In this document: one piece after another, positions 17,132-25,820 of the stretch
Numbering within the stretch: position 1 is the first letter of the stretch
How the letters are laid out: each line of letters starts with the position of its first letter
Source of the DNA: an uncultured Bacilli bacterium
GTDB taxonomy: Bacteria > Bacillota_I > Bacilli_A > RF39 > UBA660
Length of the DNA: 64,000 nucleotides
NCBI GenBank assembly: GCA_934141535.1
Contig: CAKPCH010000001.1
Location: 124,001-188,000, forward strand
Direction: 5' to 3'
Notes under the pieces: generated by a model
What the model was told of the DNA's origin: nothing
Seen by the model: the letters and a program-made list of their open reading frames with translations, nothing else
Databases searched by the model: none
Position numbers and translations under genes: made by a program

Positions 17132-17581
17132 ATGATTAATGAAGTTATTAGTAAAAATATTATATATATAGATAAAAACAATTCTATTAAAGATGCTTCT
17201 ATTTTAATGAAAAAGAATAATATTGGTTTTCTACCTATTAAAGATGATAATAAATATATTGGAGTTATTACTGATAGAGATATATGTCTTAGTCTTAGTA
17301 GTATTAAAAGTATTGATGATAAAGTAACTGATTATATGACTAAAGATATTATATATATAAATTATAGTTTTACTTTTGATGAAGCTTTAGATACTATGGC
17401 TCATTTTAAAGTTAAAAGATTATTGGTAAAAGAAAAAGATAATGTTATTGGCATATTATCTTTATCTGATATTATTAAATATTATAGTTCAAATAAAATT
17501 ATTAATACTATTAAAACTATTTTTTATATTCATGATAGTATAAATTATAATAGTAGTGAAATAGATGAATTTTATCTTTAA
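17132..17581 (+). CDS. CBS-domain pair protein
   Basis: The 149-residue protein consists of two CBS motifs: residues about 5-58 (IGFLPIKDDNKYIGVITDRDI) and about 66-120 (VKRLLVKEKDNVIGILSLSDI). Such pairs form a Bateman module that binds adenine nucleotides and regulates a partner. No effector domain is attached, so its partner is unknown. The ATG follows GGTGATAAT. It is one of the few plus-strand genes and converges on the zinc-ribbon gene, overlapping it by four bases. Confidence 0.85.
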   Translation: MINEVISKNIIYIDKNNSIKDASILMKKNNIGFLPIKDDNKYIGVITDRDICLSLSSIKSIDDKVTDYMTKDIIYINYSFTFDEALDTMAHFKVKRLLVKEKDNVIGILSLSDIIKYYSSNKIINTIKTIFYIHDSINYNSSEIDEFYL

Positions 17582-19212
17582 TTATTATTTTTTGTTATAC
17601 CTGATTCTAAAGTATCGATAATATAGTAATATTCTATTTTATCATCTTTAGAATTTTTATTTTCAAAAGTTAAGTAAATACCTTCTTTATTATCTTTAGA
17701 TTTTTTACCTGATAAGTTCTCATTAAATTCATATTTACTATCTAATGTATCTTTAAAAGCTACTAATTCTTTATCATTAAAATTTACTATTTTTACTATA
17801 TTTTTATCAAGTACTGCTATATATTTATCATATAGTCCTAATAATTTAGTATAAGTTTTACTTCTTTGTATTAGATTTGAATCATAGTCATATGTTTCAA
17901 ATCCTTTAGAACTCATTAAATATATATAATCATCTAAGAACATCATTTTCGTATATTCTATATCTTGAAATAATTGTTTACCATTACTATTATATACTTT
18001 AAATTTATTTATATCTGTTGTATATGTAGTTATATATACTATATTGTTTTTAGGACTCTCTATAAAGTTACTTATTTTATTATCTATTTTATAACTTATA
18101 TTACCTGTTTTTAGATTAATAAAGTTATTAGTATTATTATTTCTTAATACTAAATATCCATATTTATACATGATAGATGGAGTAAAATTAATATTTTCTT
18201 CTAATAATTCTCCTTTTATATTTTTAAATGTTTTTTTAGAACTTATACTATATAAGTTTTTTGTATTATCTTTAAAAATAATACCATAAAGTACTGAATT
18301 ATAGCTTAATAAGTTTTTATCTTCCATATTAAATGGTCCAAATTCTTTTTTACTATCATAGTCATATAAGTAATATTCATTGTTTTCTTTTACTATTACT
18401 CTATTTTCATATGCTCTTTCTAATGTACATTCATGACACATAATAGTTTTATATAAAGTTCCTTCTTCATTACTTGAATAATAATTATTATTTACATATA
18501 TATCTATTTTAGTACTTTCTTTTATTTCTTGTTTTTCTCCATATGTATATTTAACTTTTTTATTATCTATTACACATTTATTTAAATAAACTTTAGAATC
18601 ACTATATAACTCTTCTTCTTCACATTTTATTTCATGTTTTTTATAGTCTAATAATTTATTTATTTCTTCAATAGATGGTACTTCATCTTTTTCTTTTAAA
18701 TATTCTTTTAAAGTACTTTTTAATGCATCTCCATATTCATTTAATATTTTTTCATAATCTACTACTACTGGTTCTTCTTGTTTATCTTTTTTATTAAATA
18801 GTAAGAAAAGTCCTACTAAAGATATAAGTAATAATATAATTATTGAGATTATTATTATTAACTTAGTTTTATTTTTTTTAGGGTTTTTACTTTCTTCTTT
18901 TACTTCTTCCTCTTTTATATTTTCTTTTTCTAGAGTTTCATATTCTTCTTTATTTTTTTCTTCTCTTGTTAATTCATTAACAGGTAATTCATTATTATTT
19001 ACTGTATTATTAATTATTATATCTTTATTTATATCATTTATATCATATAGTACTTTAGTATCATCCATATCACTAAATGATTGTTGACTTTCTATTAATT
19101 TTTTTAATTCATTTAATTCACTTCTTGAAGATATTTTTTTTATTTCATCTTCACATGACTTACAAAAAATTTTATCATCTTCTATTTGTTTTCCACAATT
19201 CTTACAAGTCAT
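17578..19212 (-). CDS. Zinc-ribbon membrane protein of unknown function
   Basis: Residues 1-25 form a zinc ribbon (CKNCGKQIEDDKIFCKSC). A charged, disordered stretch rich in Glu and Lys follows, then a single membrane helix (about 112-136, LIIIISIIILLLISLVGLFLL), and a roughly 400-residue outer domain with repeated short beta strands suggestive of a propeller-like fold. The ribbon in the cytoplasm and a large outer domain suggest a sensor or structural role, but I do not recognise the family. Start ATG has AAAGGAGG. A gap of about 85 bases with the secG terminator separates it from secG downstream. Confidence 0.75.
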   Translation of the reverse strand: MTCKNCGKQIEDDKIFCKSCEDEIKKISSRSELNELKKLIESQQSFSDMDDTKVLYDINDINKDIIINNTVNNNELPVNELTREEKNKEEYETLEKENIKEEEVKEESKNPKKNKTKLIIIISIIILLLISLVGLFLLFNKKDKQEEPVVVDYEKILNEYGDALKSTLKEYLKEKDEVPSIEEINKLLDYKKHEIKCEEEELYSDSKVYLNKCVIDNKKVKYTYGEKQEIKESTKIDIYVNNNYYSSNEEGTLYKTIMCHECTLERAYENRVIVKENNEYYLYDYDSKKEFGPFNMEDKNLLSYNSVLYGIIFKDNTKNLYSISSKKTFKNIKGELLEENINFTPSIMYKYGYLVLRNNNTNNFINLKTGNISYKIDNKISNFIESPKNNIVYITTYTTDINKFKVYNSNGKQLFQDIEYTKMMFLDDYIYLMSSKGFETYDYDSNLIQRSKTYTKLLGLYDKYIAVLDKNIVKIVNFNDKELVAFKDTLDSKYEFNENLSGKKSKDNKEGIYLTFENKNSKDDKIEYYYIIDTLESGITKNNN

Positions 19213-19272
19213 AATATCCTCCTTTATTTTCTTTCTTTATTATATCACACTTAATTAAAAATATGAATATAT

Positions 19273-19298
19273 AAAAAGAAAATGACTTATGTCATTTT
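19273..19298 (-). terminator. Rho-independent terminator after secG
   Basis: AAAATGAC pairs with GTCATTTT around a four-base loop and is followed by CTTTTT on the minus strand. Confidence 0.75.
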
Positions 19299-19503
19299 AA
19301 AGTATTATACAAAGTATAAAAAATGCTATTCCAAGAAATACAGTAGAATAAGTTATAAATAACTCTCCACCTCTTTCTTTTCTATTTTTAAATAAATCAT
19401 CATTTCCACCTATAATAATAGATGAAGCACCTTCTGCTTTACCGCTTTGTAAAAGTACTATAGCTATTATTAATATTGATACTATAATTAATAATGTTGT
19501 CAT
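19297..19503 (-). CDS. secG: Protein-export translocase subunit SecG
   Basis: SecG is the small accessory subunit of the SecYEG channel. The start is placed at the ATG at 19501-19503 (MTTLLIIVS), since GGAGAGG lies just upstream. The 68-residue product has two hydrophobic helices (about 2-22 and 50-68) flanking the typical loop VLLQSGKAEGAS and a Gly-rich segment. Length and layout fit the family exactly. Confidence 0.9.
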   Translation of the reverse strand: MTTLLIIVSILIIAIVLLQSGKAEGASSIIIGGNDDLFKNRKERGGELFITYSTVFLGIAFFILCIIL

Positions 19504-19551
19504 ATTTGCCTCTCCTAACACTAATTAATTTATCATAAATTTATAAATAAA

Positions 19552-20826
19552 TCAAGGTTTATTTATAATATAAGTAGTTTTATTACTTAAATCTAACTTT
19601 TCTATTATTTTATTCATTGTTTTAATATTTAATTCATCTATTCTCTTATAATCATCTTCTATTACTTCATTATAATTCATAATATTACCAACTATTTTAT
19701 TATTAATAGAATATATATTATCACTTCTATAAATACAATTACTTTTTCTAACTTTTTTCTTTCTTTCTAATTCACTTTCTGATATATAAAGATTTTTTAA
19801 TTCTTCGTCTAATAATTTTATTACTTTTTTAGGATTATTAGTTTCTATCATAGGCATTATAAGTACTGTTTTATCAGTATTTATCATACTAAAATCAATA
19901 TCGTGTGTTATTAAATTTAATTTTTTTAATTTTTCATTTAATAAAGATGTTGGTCCAATTTTTAAATCAAATAATATATTTAAATATATTTTTATATCAT
20001 TTATACTTAATTTCATCTTTGAACAATTTATTTTATAACCTATTCCTACTTTAGGAATTTCTACATCCATAGTTATTTCTTCATTTTCTTTTTCTACTTT
20101 ATCTGGTTCATTATATGTTTTTATTTCTATTTCTTTTTTAGAATCAAATTTTTTCTTTTCCTGATTTATTTTTATAACTTCCATAGCCTCTTTTGGATCA
20201 ACATTTCCTGTTATTACTAAGAACATGTTAGATGGATGATAGAATGTATTATAACAAGTATATAAATCTTCTTTTGTTATTTTTCTTACATCTTCTACTG
20301 TACCTGCTATAGGATATTTTATTGGATGTTTTATAAATGTATTATATATAATACCATCATACATTTTAAAATATGGATCATCTTCATACATTTTAATTTC
20401 TTGTTCTATTATTCCTTTTTCTTTTTCTACATTTTCATCAGTAAAATATGGATCTTGTACATAATCAAGTAAATAATTTATATTTTCATCAAAGAAATTT
20501 GGACCACTAAATAAATAAGTTGTCTTATAATTAGAGGTATTAGCATTCGCATCGCTTCCTCTTTCTGAATAAAAAGTAAATGGATCTATATTGTTTTTTT
20601 GTTCAAACATTTTGTGTTCTAGAAAATGAGCAACTCCTAAAGGTACACTTACCATTTTTTTCTCATTAAGTGGTACAAATTCTTTATAAACTGATCCAAA
20701 TTTAGTAGATAGTGTAGCATATATACCATTTACATCTGTTTTAGGTACAATAAATACTCTTAAACCATTATCTAATTCTTCAGTATATAGGGATAAATCT
20801 AATTTTTCTAATTTACTTTTTTTCAT
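19552..20826 (-). CDS. yfmH: M16 family peptidase YfmH-like
   Basis: This is an insulinase-family zinc peptidase. The inverted zinc motif HFLEH is near residue 69, with the downstream acidic ligand region EKEKGIIEQEIKMYEDDPY near 140-155. In B. subtilis YfmH and YfmF are linked to maturation of the 5-aminopentanol modification of elongation factor P. It overlaps the stop of the yfmF-like gene by 14 bases, so the two are coupled. It ends in TGA, one of the clear uses of TGA as stop here. At 424 residues it has the normal length. Confidence 0.88.
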   Translation of the reverse strand: MKKSKLEKLDLSLYTEELDNGLRVFIVPKTDVNGIYATLSTKFGSVYKEFVPLNEKKMVSVPLGVAHFLEHKMFEQKNNIDPFTFYSERGSDANANTSNYKTTYLFSGPNFFDENINYLLDYVQDPYFTDENVEKEKGIIEQEIKMYEDDPYFKMYDGIIYNTFIKHPIKYPIAGTVEDVRKITKEDLYTCYNTFYHPSNMFLVITGNVDPKEAMEVIKINQEKKKFDSKKEIEIKTYNEPDKVEKENEEITMDVEIPKVGIGYKINCSKMKLSINDIKIYLNILFDLKIGPTSLLNEKLKKLNLITHDIDFSMINTDKTVLIMPMIETNNPKKVIKLLDEELKNLYISESELERKKKVRKSNCIYRSDNIYSINNKIVGNIMNYNEVIEDDYKRIDELNIKTMNKIIEKLDLSNKTTYIINKP

Positions 20827-22102
20827 GACTATCCCCCTCTTCTAATATATAAACTGTATCTAAATGAATTTTATTAGCTAATTTTATTATATCTTTTTTA
20901 GTAACTTTATTCATTTTAAATAATCTTTTATCTATATCATCACTATTTAAGTATTCAATACCTGCATATAAACTAAGTAAACTTTCAGGATTATCTTCTA
21001 ATTCCTTTAAACTATTTATATAAGTTACTTTTGCTTTAATTATATCATCGTTATTAAATTTACCTTTTTTCATATCAGATACTTCTTTTTTTATAAGATT
21101 AACAGCATTCTTAAAATCTTTTTTATTTATTCCAGCATTAATAGTTAGAATGCTATTTAAAGGTTGACCAACACTTGATATGTAGTAGCACATACTATTT
21201 TTTTCTCTTACTGTTTTAAATAGTTTTGAATCTGGTCCTCCACCTAATATATATGAATAAACATTTAATACGTATCTTAATTCAAAATCAGTCATTTTAT
21301 CTATTTTATACCCTAATACTAACTTACTTTGATTAATATTTTTTACTTCTTTAACTACTTTTGGTAATAATCTTTTTTTCTTAGGTCTAACGAAATGAGA
21401 TTCACTAGGTTTTTTAAATGTTTTAATATTTTTAAATGTTTTTTCTATAACTTTCTTTATATGTGATTCATTAACATTACCTATTACAAATATATCTATA
21501 ATATCACTATTTAATATAGATTCATAATAATTATATAGTTTTATATTATCTATTGATTCTAAATCTTCAATATATCCTGTACCTCTATAAGAAAGATAAG
21601 AATTAGGTTCCATATTTTCTAACATTCTAATTCTAGCATATCCATCTAAATTTTCTTTTTGAGTCATTATACTACTTTTTAATAAGTTATATGAATAATT
21701 AAAATTCTCTTTATTGAATGCTATTCCTTTTCTTGTTCTTTCTATATTTGGTTTAAAAATTAAGTCTGAAAGAAATTCTATTGACTTATCTAACATTCCA
21801 GGTTCTGTATATTCTTCATTTAAGAATGTTATATCAAATCCCATGACATTATATTTACCTGATATATAATTCATCCCTTTATAAGATAAATCATATAATT
21901 CTTCGGTTGCTATAGTCATAAGTCTTTTACTAGGATAAACACTACTAGATTCACATAACATATTTATAATCATGTTTCTATAAGTTATTTCTTCCTTTAT
22001 TAATTTTCTTTTAAAATTTATTTTTACTGTTACTGTCTTAAATTTATCGGTTTTAATTACATGTAAATTATAAGAGTACGTACTAGTTTTCTTGTATTTC
22101 AT
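20813..22102 (-). CDS. yfmF: M16 family protein YfmF-like
   Basis: The 429-residue protein has the M16 fold but lacks the HxxEH zinc motif where the partner has it (MIINMLCESSSVYPSKR near residue 45), as expected for the non-catalytic half of an M16 pair. C-terminal features include LGYKIDKMTDFELRYVLNVYSYILGGGPDSKLF near 258-290, typical of the family. Together with the overlapping downstream yfmH-like gene it forms a two-subunit peptidase implicated in EF-P modification. Start ATG follows GAGGTGAAAT. Confidence 0.87.
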   Translation of the reverse strand: MKYKKTSTYSYNLHVIKTDKFKTVTVKINFKRKLIKEEITYRNMIINMLCESSSVYPSKRLMTIATEELYDLSYKGMNYISGKYNVMGFDITFLNEEYTEPGMLDKSIEFLSDLIFKPNIERTRKGIAFNKENFNYSYNLLKSSIMTQKENLDGYARIRMLENMEPNSYLSYRGTGYIEDLESIDNIKLYNYYESILNSDIIDIFVIGNVNESHIKKVIEKTFKNIKTFKKPSESHFVRPKKKRLLPKVVKEVKNINQSKLVLGYKIDKMTDFELRYVLNVYSYILGGGPDSKLFKTVREKNSMCYYISSVGQPLNSILTINAGINKKDFKNAVNLIKKEVSDMKKGKFNNDDIIKAKVTYINSLKELEDNPESLLSLYAGIEYLNSDDIDKRLFKMNKVTKKDIIKLANKIHLDTVYILEEGDSHEKK

Positions 22103-22137
22103 ATTTCACCTCTACTTCTTTTATTATGCTCTAAAAT

Positions 22138-22836
22138 CTATAATCTAATCGCTGATTCAAGGGCTAAAATTATCATATCATTAAATGTTTTTTGTCTTTC
22201 CTCGCTTGTCGTTTCTTCATGTGTTACTAAGTTATCTGAAATAGTAAGAAGACATGAGGCTTTTTTATTAAGTTTTTTTGCATTGTAGAAAAGTGCGAAA
22301 GACTCCATTTCTACACATAGACATCCTTCATTATATAATTCATTTATGTCTACATTATCATAAAAAACATCTGTTGAATATATTTTTCCTACTGTTAATT
22401 TTTTATTTAAAATTTCAGATGTAGATTTTATTATATCGTTTATACTTTCACTAGAACTTATTATATCACTATCATATCCTTGTATTTTAGCAAAACTAGA
22501 TTTAGAATAAGCTTCATTTACAAGTACTACATCATATAATTTTAAATCTTTACTATAAGATCCAGCACTACCTACTCTTATAATATTTTCTACATTATAA
22601 AATTTAAATAATTCATAAGAATATATACCTATACTTGGCATTCCCATACCACTTGCCATTATTGTTACTTTAACTCCTTTATAAGTACCTGTATAAGCAT
22701 ATATATTTCTTACTTTATTTACTAATTTAACATCATTTAAATAAGTATTAGCTATATACTGTGCTCTTAAAGGATCTCCTGGCATTATTACAGTACTAGC
22801 TATTTCATCATTTTTTGCTTCTATATGCGGTGTCAT
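22138..22836 (-). CDS. deoD: Purine-nucleoside phosphorylase, DeoD type
   Basis: The enzyme cleaves purine nucleosides with phosphate to base and ribose-1-phosphate for salvage. Residues show the family pattern: MTPHIEAK start, VIMPGDPLRAQYIA (phosphate site, about 17-30), MASGMGMPSIGIYSYEL near 59-75, RVGSAGSY near 88, VEMESFALFY near 178 and the catalytic acid in TISDNLVTHE near 203. At 232 residues it matches the hexameric DeoD class. The start has a strong AGAGGAGG site. A pyrimidine-nucleoside phosphorylase lies nearby at 24018. Confidence 0.95.
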   Translation of the reverse strand: MTPHIEAKNDEIASTVIMPGDPLRAQYIANTYLNDVKLVNKVRNIYAYTGTYKGVKVTIMASGMGMPSIGIYSYELFKFYNVENIIRVGSAGSYSKDLKLYDVVLVNEAYSKSSFAKIQGYDSDIISSSESINDIIKSTSEILNKKLTVGKIYSTDVFYDNVDINELYNEGCLCVEMESFALFYNAKKLNKKASCLLTISDNLVTHEETTSEERQKTFNDMIILALESAIRL

Positions 22837-22878
22837 ATATTACCTCCTCTTATTATTATATCATGACATTTAAATCAA

Positions 22879-22909
22879 AAAGAAAGATAAAAGAACTTTA
22901 TCTTTCTTT
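22879..22909 (-). terminator. Rho-independent terminator after the YihY gene
   Basis: AAAGAAAGATAAA pairs with TTTATCTTTCTTT around a short loop, immediately after the stop at 22913. Confidence 0.8.
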
Positions 22910-22912
22910 GTT

Positions 22913-23731
22913 CTAATCTTCTATTTTATATTCATAAGTTTTTACGTTAATAGCAATCCCTATTACTAATATATAAGATATTAAATAAGTTAAAAGCATT
23001 AATACTACTATATTAGATAAACTTCCATAAAATATATCGTAATGAGTAAAATGTGTTACCCAAAAAGAATATCCTTGAACTACAACAATCCAACTAAATG
23101 TAGTAAATAAAGCTCCACGAGTAGTATGTTTACTCATAATTTTCCAATCGGGTGCTATAGTATATATTAATTTTACATTAAAGAATATTATAAAAATTGA
23201 AAATGGCCATTTTAATATAACAAAGGTCATATAAATAATATTTTTTAAATTACCTGTGACAAACTTATCTAATAATATATTTAAAATATGGTTACCAAAT
23301 CCTAAGAATCCTAACATAAATATAAATAAAAGTACAATTAATATAATTAGAAAAATTGACTTTATACGTCTTTTAATATAGTCAGAATTAGGAAATCCAT
23401 ATAAGGTATTACTAGCAAGTATTATAGCATGCGAACCATTGCTTGCTAAGAAAAAGCCTATTATCATAAATATACCAATATTAGTATCAAAACCTTTACC
23501 TTCTACAAACGTAACTAAAGTAGAAGCTACATCGCTTGGTAGTGCTGTATTAATTATATTAACTAACGATGCTACATTTATTGAAAACCTAGATGCTATA
23601 ACACCTATTAAAGTAAGTATTGGAAAAATAGACAATACCAAGTAAAAAGCTAAATTACCTGGAAGGAATGTCATACTTGGTGTCATAATAATTTCATATA
23701 AATCTTTAAAAAATTTTTTTATTTTATTCAT
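22913..23731 (-). CDS. YihY/BrkB family membrane protein
   Basis: The 272-residue protein has about six membrane helices and the family signatures TPSMTFLPGNLAFYLVLSIFP at residues 17-38, GSHAIILASNTLYG near 105 and a conserved P-D-W-K loop near 195. The molecular function of the YihY/BrkB family is not firmly known; transport roles have been suggested. It ends 26 bases before the terminator at 22879 and starts just after the rpoZ stop, so it is read in the rpoZ transcript. Start ATG has AAGAGGA. Confidence 0.85.
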   Translation of the reverse strand: MNKIKKFFKDLYEIIMTPSMTFLPGNLAFYLVLSIFPILTLIGVIASRFSINVASLVNIINTALPSDVASTLVTFVEGKGFDTNIGIFMIIGFFLASNGSHAIILASNTLYGFPNSDYIKRRIKSIFLIILIVLLFIFMLGFLGFGNHILNILLDKFVTGNLKNIIYMTFVILKWPFSIFIIFFNVKLIYTIAPDWKIMSKHTTRGALFTTFSWIVVVQGYSFWVTHFTHYDIFYGSLSNIVVLMLLTYLISYILVIGIAINVKTYEYKIED

Positions 23732-23733
23732 TA

Positions 23734-23928
23734 TTAATCCTCTTTTATATGAATTAAACCTTTAGATACTTCTTCTAAAGCTTTACCTATATTTTTTGAA
23801 GATTTATAATCAGTTAATTGATAGTAATTATCTTCTTCCATTTGTTTAACTCTTTTTGATACTATATTAACAAGTAAAAATTTAGAACCTACTTGATTTA
23901 ATAATTTATCTATTGATGGATATATCAT
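23734..23928 (-). CDS. rpoZ: RNA polymerase omega subunit
   Basis: The 64-residue protein matches the short omega subunit of Firmicutes: YPSIDKLLNQVGSKFLLVNIVSKRVKQM at 3-30 and a C-terminal KNIGKALEEVSKGLI. Omega helps assemble and stabilise the beta-prime subunit. In Bacilli rpoZ usually follows gmk, which is not seen here. Start ATG has GGGAGG. It lies two bases upstream of the YihY gene. Confidence 0.85.
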   Translation of the reverse strand: MIYPSIDKLLNQVGSKFLLVNIVSKRVKQMEEDNYYQLTDYKSSKNIGKALEEVSKGLIHIKED

Positions 23929-24017
23929 GTTTCGCCTCCCACTAAATCTCTATAATTAGAATATAATATTTTAAATCTATATTCAAGTGTTTACTAAAAA
24001 CTTTACAAAACTTGACA

Positions 24018-25292
24018 TTATTTAATTATATCCAATATAAGTTTTGGAACTTCTTTTAATTCTTTTTCTATTGTAAAACAAGAAAGAATCTCATCCATAC
24101 TTATATCTTTGTTCTTTAAATAAACGTCTACTAAACATTCGTCTTTTTCTACATAATCTCCAACTTTTTTCTTTAATACTAATCCAACTTCATAGTCTAT
24201 TGTATCGTCTAATGTATTTCTTCCAGCACCTATATTTTTAGCAATCTCTCCTATTTTCATAGTATCTATTTTTGTTATATAACCACTTTTTTCACTTTTT
24301 ATAGAAAATACTTTATCTGATACTTTTAAGCTTTTAATATCTCCACCTTGTGCTTTTACTAATTGGTAAAATTTTTTTAATGCTTCTTTATTATTTAATT
24401 GTTCTATTAATAATTTTTTAGCTTCTTTATTTGGAATCTTCTTTACTGCACCTATTATTATAGAACATAAAGTAATAACTACATCAACTAAATCTTTAGG
24501 TCCATTACCCTTTAATGTTTCAATAGCTTCTTCTACTTCAAGAGCATTACCAACAGCATACCCTAAAGGTTCTTCCATACTTGTTATTAAGCATAATGTA
24601 GGTTTTCTATAAGCTTTACCTATTTTTACCATAAGAGAAGCAAGAGCTTTAGCATCATTTATATTTTTCATGAGTGCTCCATCTCCTACTTTTACATCTA
24701 TCATGATTATATCAGCACCACTAGCAAGTTTCTTTGACATTATACTAGAAGCAATAAGAGGTATTGAAGATACAGTACCTGTTACATCTCTTAGGGCATA
24801 TATTTTTTTATCTGCTGGTACTAAATTACCGGTTTGACTTACTATAGCAATATTAATTTTATTTACTTGATTAATAAATTTTTTCTCACTTATAGAAGTA
24901 TTAAATCCTTCTATAGACTCTAATTTATCAATAGTACCACCAGTATGTCCAAGTCCTCTACCACTCATTTTAGCAATCTTAATACCAAGAGAAGCTAAAA
25001 GAGGTCCTAAAACTAGAGTAACTTTATCTCCTACTCCACCTGTTGAATGTTTATCTACTATAACACCATCTATAGCACTCAAATCAAGTACATCACCACT
25101 TTTTAGCATCATATCAGTTAAATTAATAGTTTCTTTATCAGTCATACCATTAATTGTTATAGCCATTAAAAGAGAACTCATTTGATAATCTTTTATATCA
25201 CCATTTACATAGCCATCAACAAAAAATTTAATTTCATCTCTTGTTAACTCTTTCTTTAACCTTTTTTTATCTATAATATCTATTATATTCAT
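24018..25292 (-). CDS. pdp: Pyrimidine-nucleoside (thymidine) phosphorylase
   Basis: The enzyme cleaves thymidine or uridine with phosphate in pyrimidine salvage. The signature KMSGRGLGHTGGTIDKLES is near residues 105-125, with KHSTGGVGDKVTL near 78 and SSIMSKKLASGADIIMIDVKVGDGA near 183-208. Length (424) is that of the Pdp/DeoA family; Pdp is favoured by the Firmicute background, but DeoA specificity cannot be excluded. The start is placed at the ATG at 25290-25292 (MNIIDIIDKK) because GAGGTG lies just upstream; an upstream GTG would overlap that site. Confidence 0.92.
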   Translation of the reverse strand: MNIIDIIDKKRLKKELTRDEIKFFVDGYVNGDIKDYQMSSLLMAITINGMTDKETINLTDMMLKSGDVLDLSAIDGVIVDKHSTGGVGDKVTLVLGPLLASLGIKIAKMSGRGLGHTGGTIDKLESIEGFNTSISEKKFINQVNKINIAIVSQTGNLVPADKKIYALRDVTGTVSSIPLIASSIMSKKLASGADIIMIDVKVGDGALMKNINDAKALASLMVKIGKAYRKPTLCLITSMEEPLGYAVGNALEVEEAIETLKGNGPKDLVDVVITLCSIIIGAVKKIPNKEAKKLLIEQLNNKEALKKFYQLVKAQGGDIKSLKVSDKVFSIKSEKSGYITKIDTMKIGEIAKNIGAGRNTLDDTIDYEVGLVLKKKVGDYVEKDECLVDVYLKNKDISMDEILSCFTIEKELKEVPKLILDIIK

Positions 25293-25329
25293 ACTTAGCA
25301 CCTCATATATAATTAAATTTTTAGTGATT

Positions 25330-25358
25330 AAAAATGATTATTATTAAACAATCATTTT
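25330..25358 (-). terminator. Rho-independent terminator after the 25352 gene
   Basis: AAAATGATT pairs with AATCATTTT and overlaps the TGA stop of the small membrane protein gene. Confidence 0.6.
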
Positions 25359-25732
25359 ATTTTTTCAAATATCTTTCTATTACCGTTTGCTACTAATACT
25401 ATTTTATTTTTACTAAAATATTCTACTTTTATAGTTTGATCTTTTTCAATACCACAGCTTAATATTAAATTCATATTATCCTTATCAAATTTATAAGAAG
25501 TACAATTCTTATATTCCTCTACAGGATTATTATATGAATAATAATATGAAAAACTATTGTTATGACCAAATTCTATATACTCTGCTGTTTCACTACCTGC
25601 TATTTTCCAATTTGTATTACTTAAATCTTTTTTAGAACTATTTAATAAAAGGTATATTATTACTAAGACAATTATAAGTATTACTATTAAACTAATTAAA
25701 TTTTTTGATTTTAACTTTGACATTTTATTCAT
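25352..25732 (-). CDS. Small membrane-anchored protein, unknown
   Basis: The 126-residue protein has a basic N-terminus, one membrane helix (about 12-30, LISLIVILIIVLVIIYLLL) and an outer domain of about 90 residues with two cysteines (YKNCTSY and LILSCGIEK) that could form a disulfide. I do not recognise it. The strand pattern resembles small lipocalin-like or META-like outer domains, but no motif settles it. It ends in TGA and has its own terminator, so it is probably a single-gene unit. Confidence 0.65.
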   Translation of the reverse strand: MNKMSKLKSKNLISLIVILIIVLVIIYLLLNSSKKDLSNTNWKIAGSETAEYIEFGHNNSFSYYYSYNNPVEEYKNCTSYKFDKDNMNLILSCGIEKDQTIKVEYFSKNKIVLVANGNRKIFEKIK

Positions 25733-25794
25733 CTCCTATTGTTATATAAATATTATATAATATTTTTAGAATATTAACAATATGTTTATAAAAC

Positions 25795-25819
25795 AAAAAA
25801 GATAATTTTACTTATCTTT
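25795..25819 (-). terminator. Rho-independent terminator after topA
   Basis: AAAGATAA pairs with TTATCTTT around a six-base loop, followed by a T tract on the minus strand. Confidence 0.75.
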
Positions 25820-25820
25820 C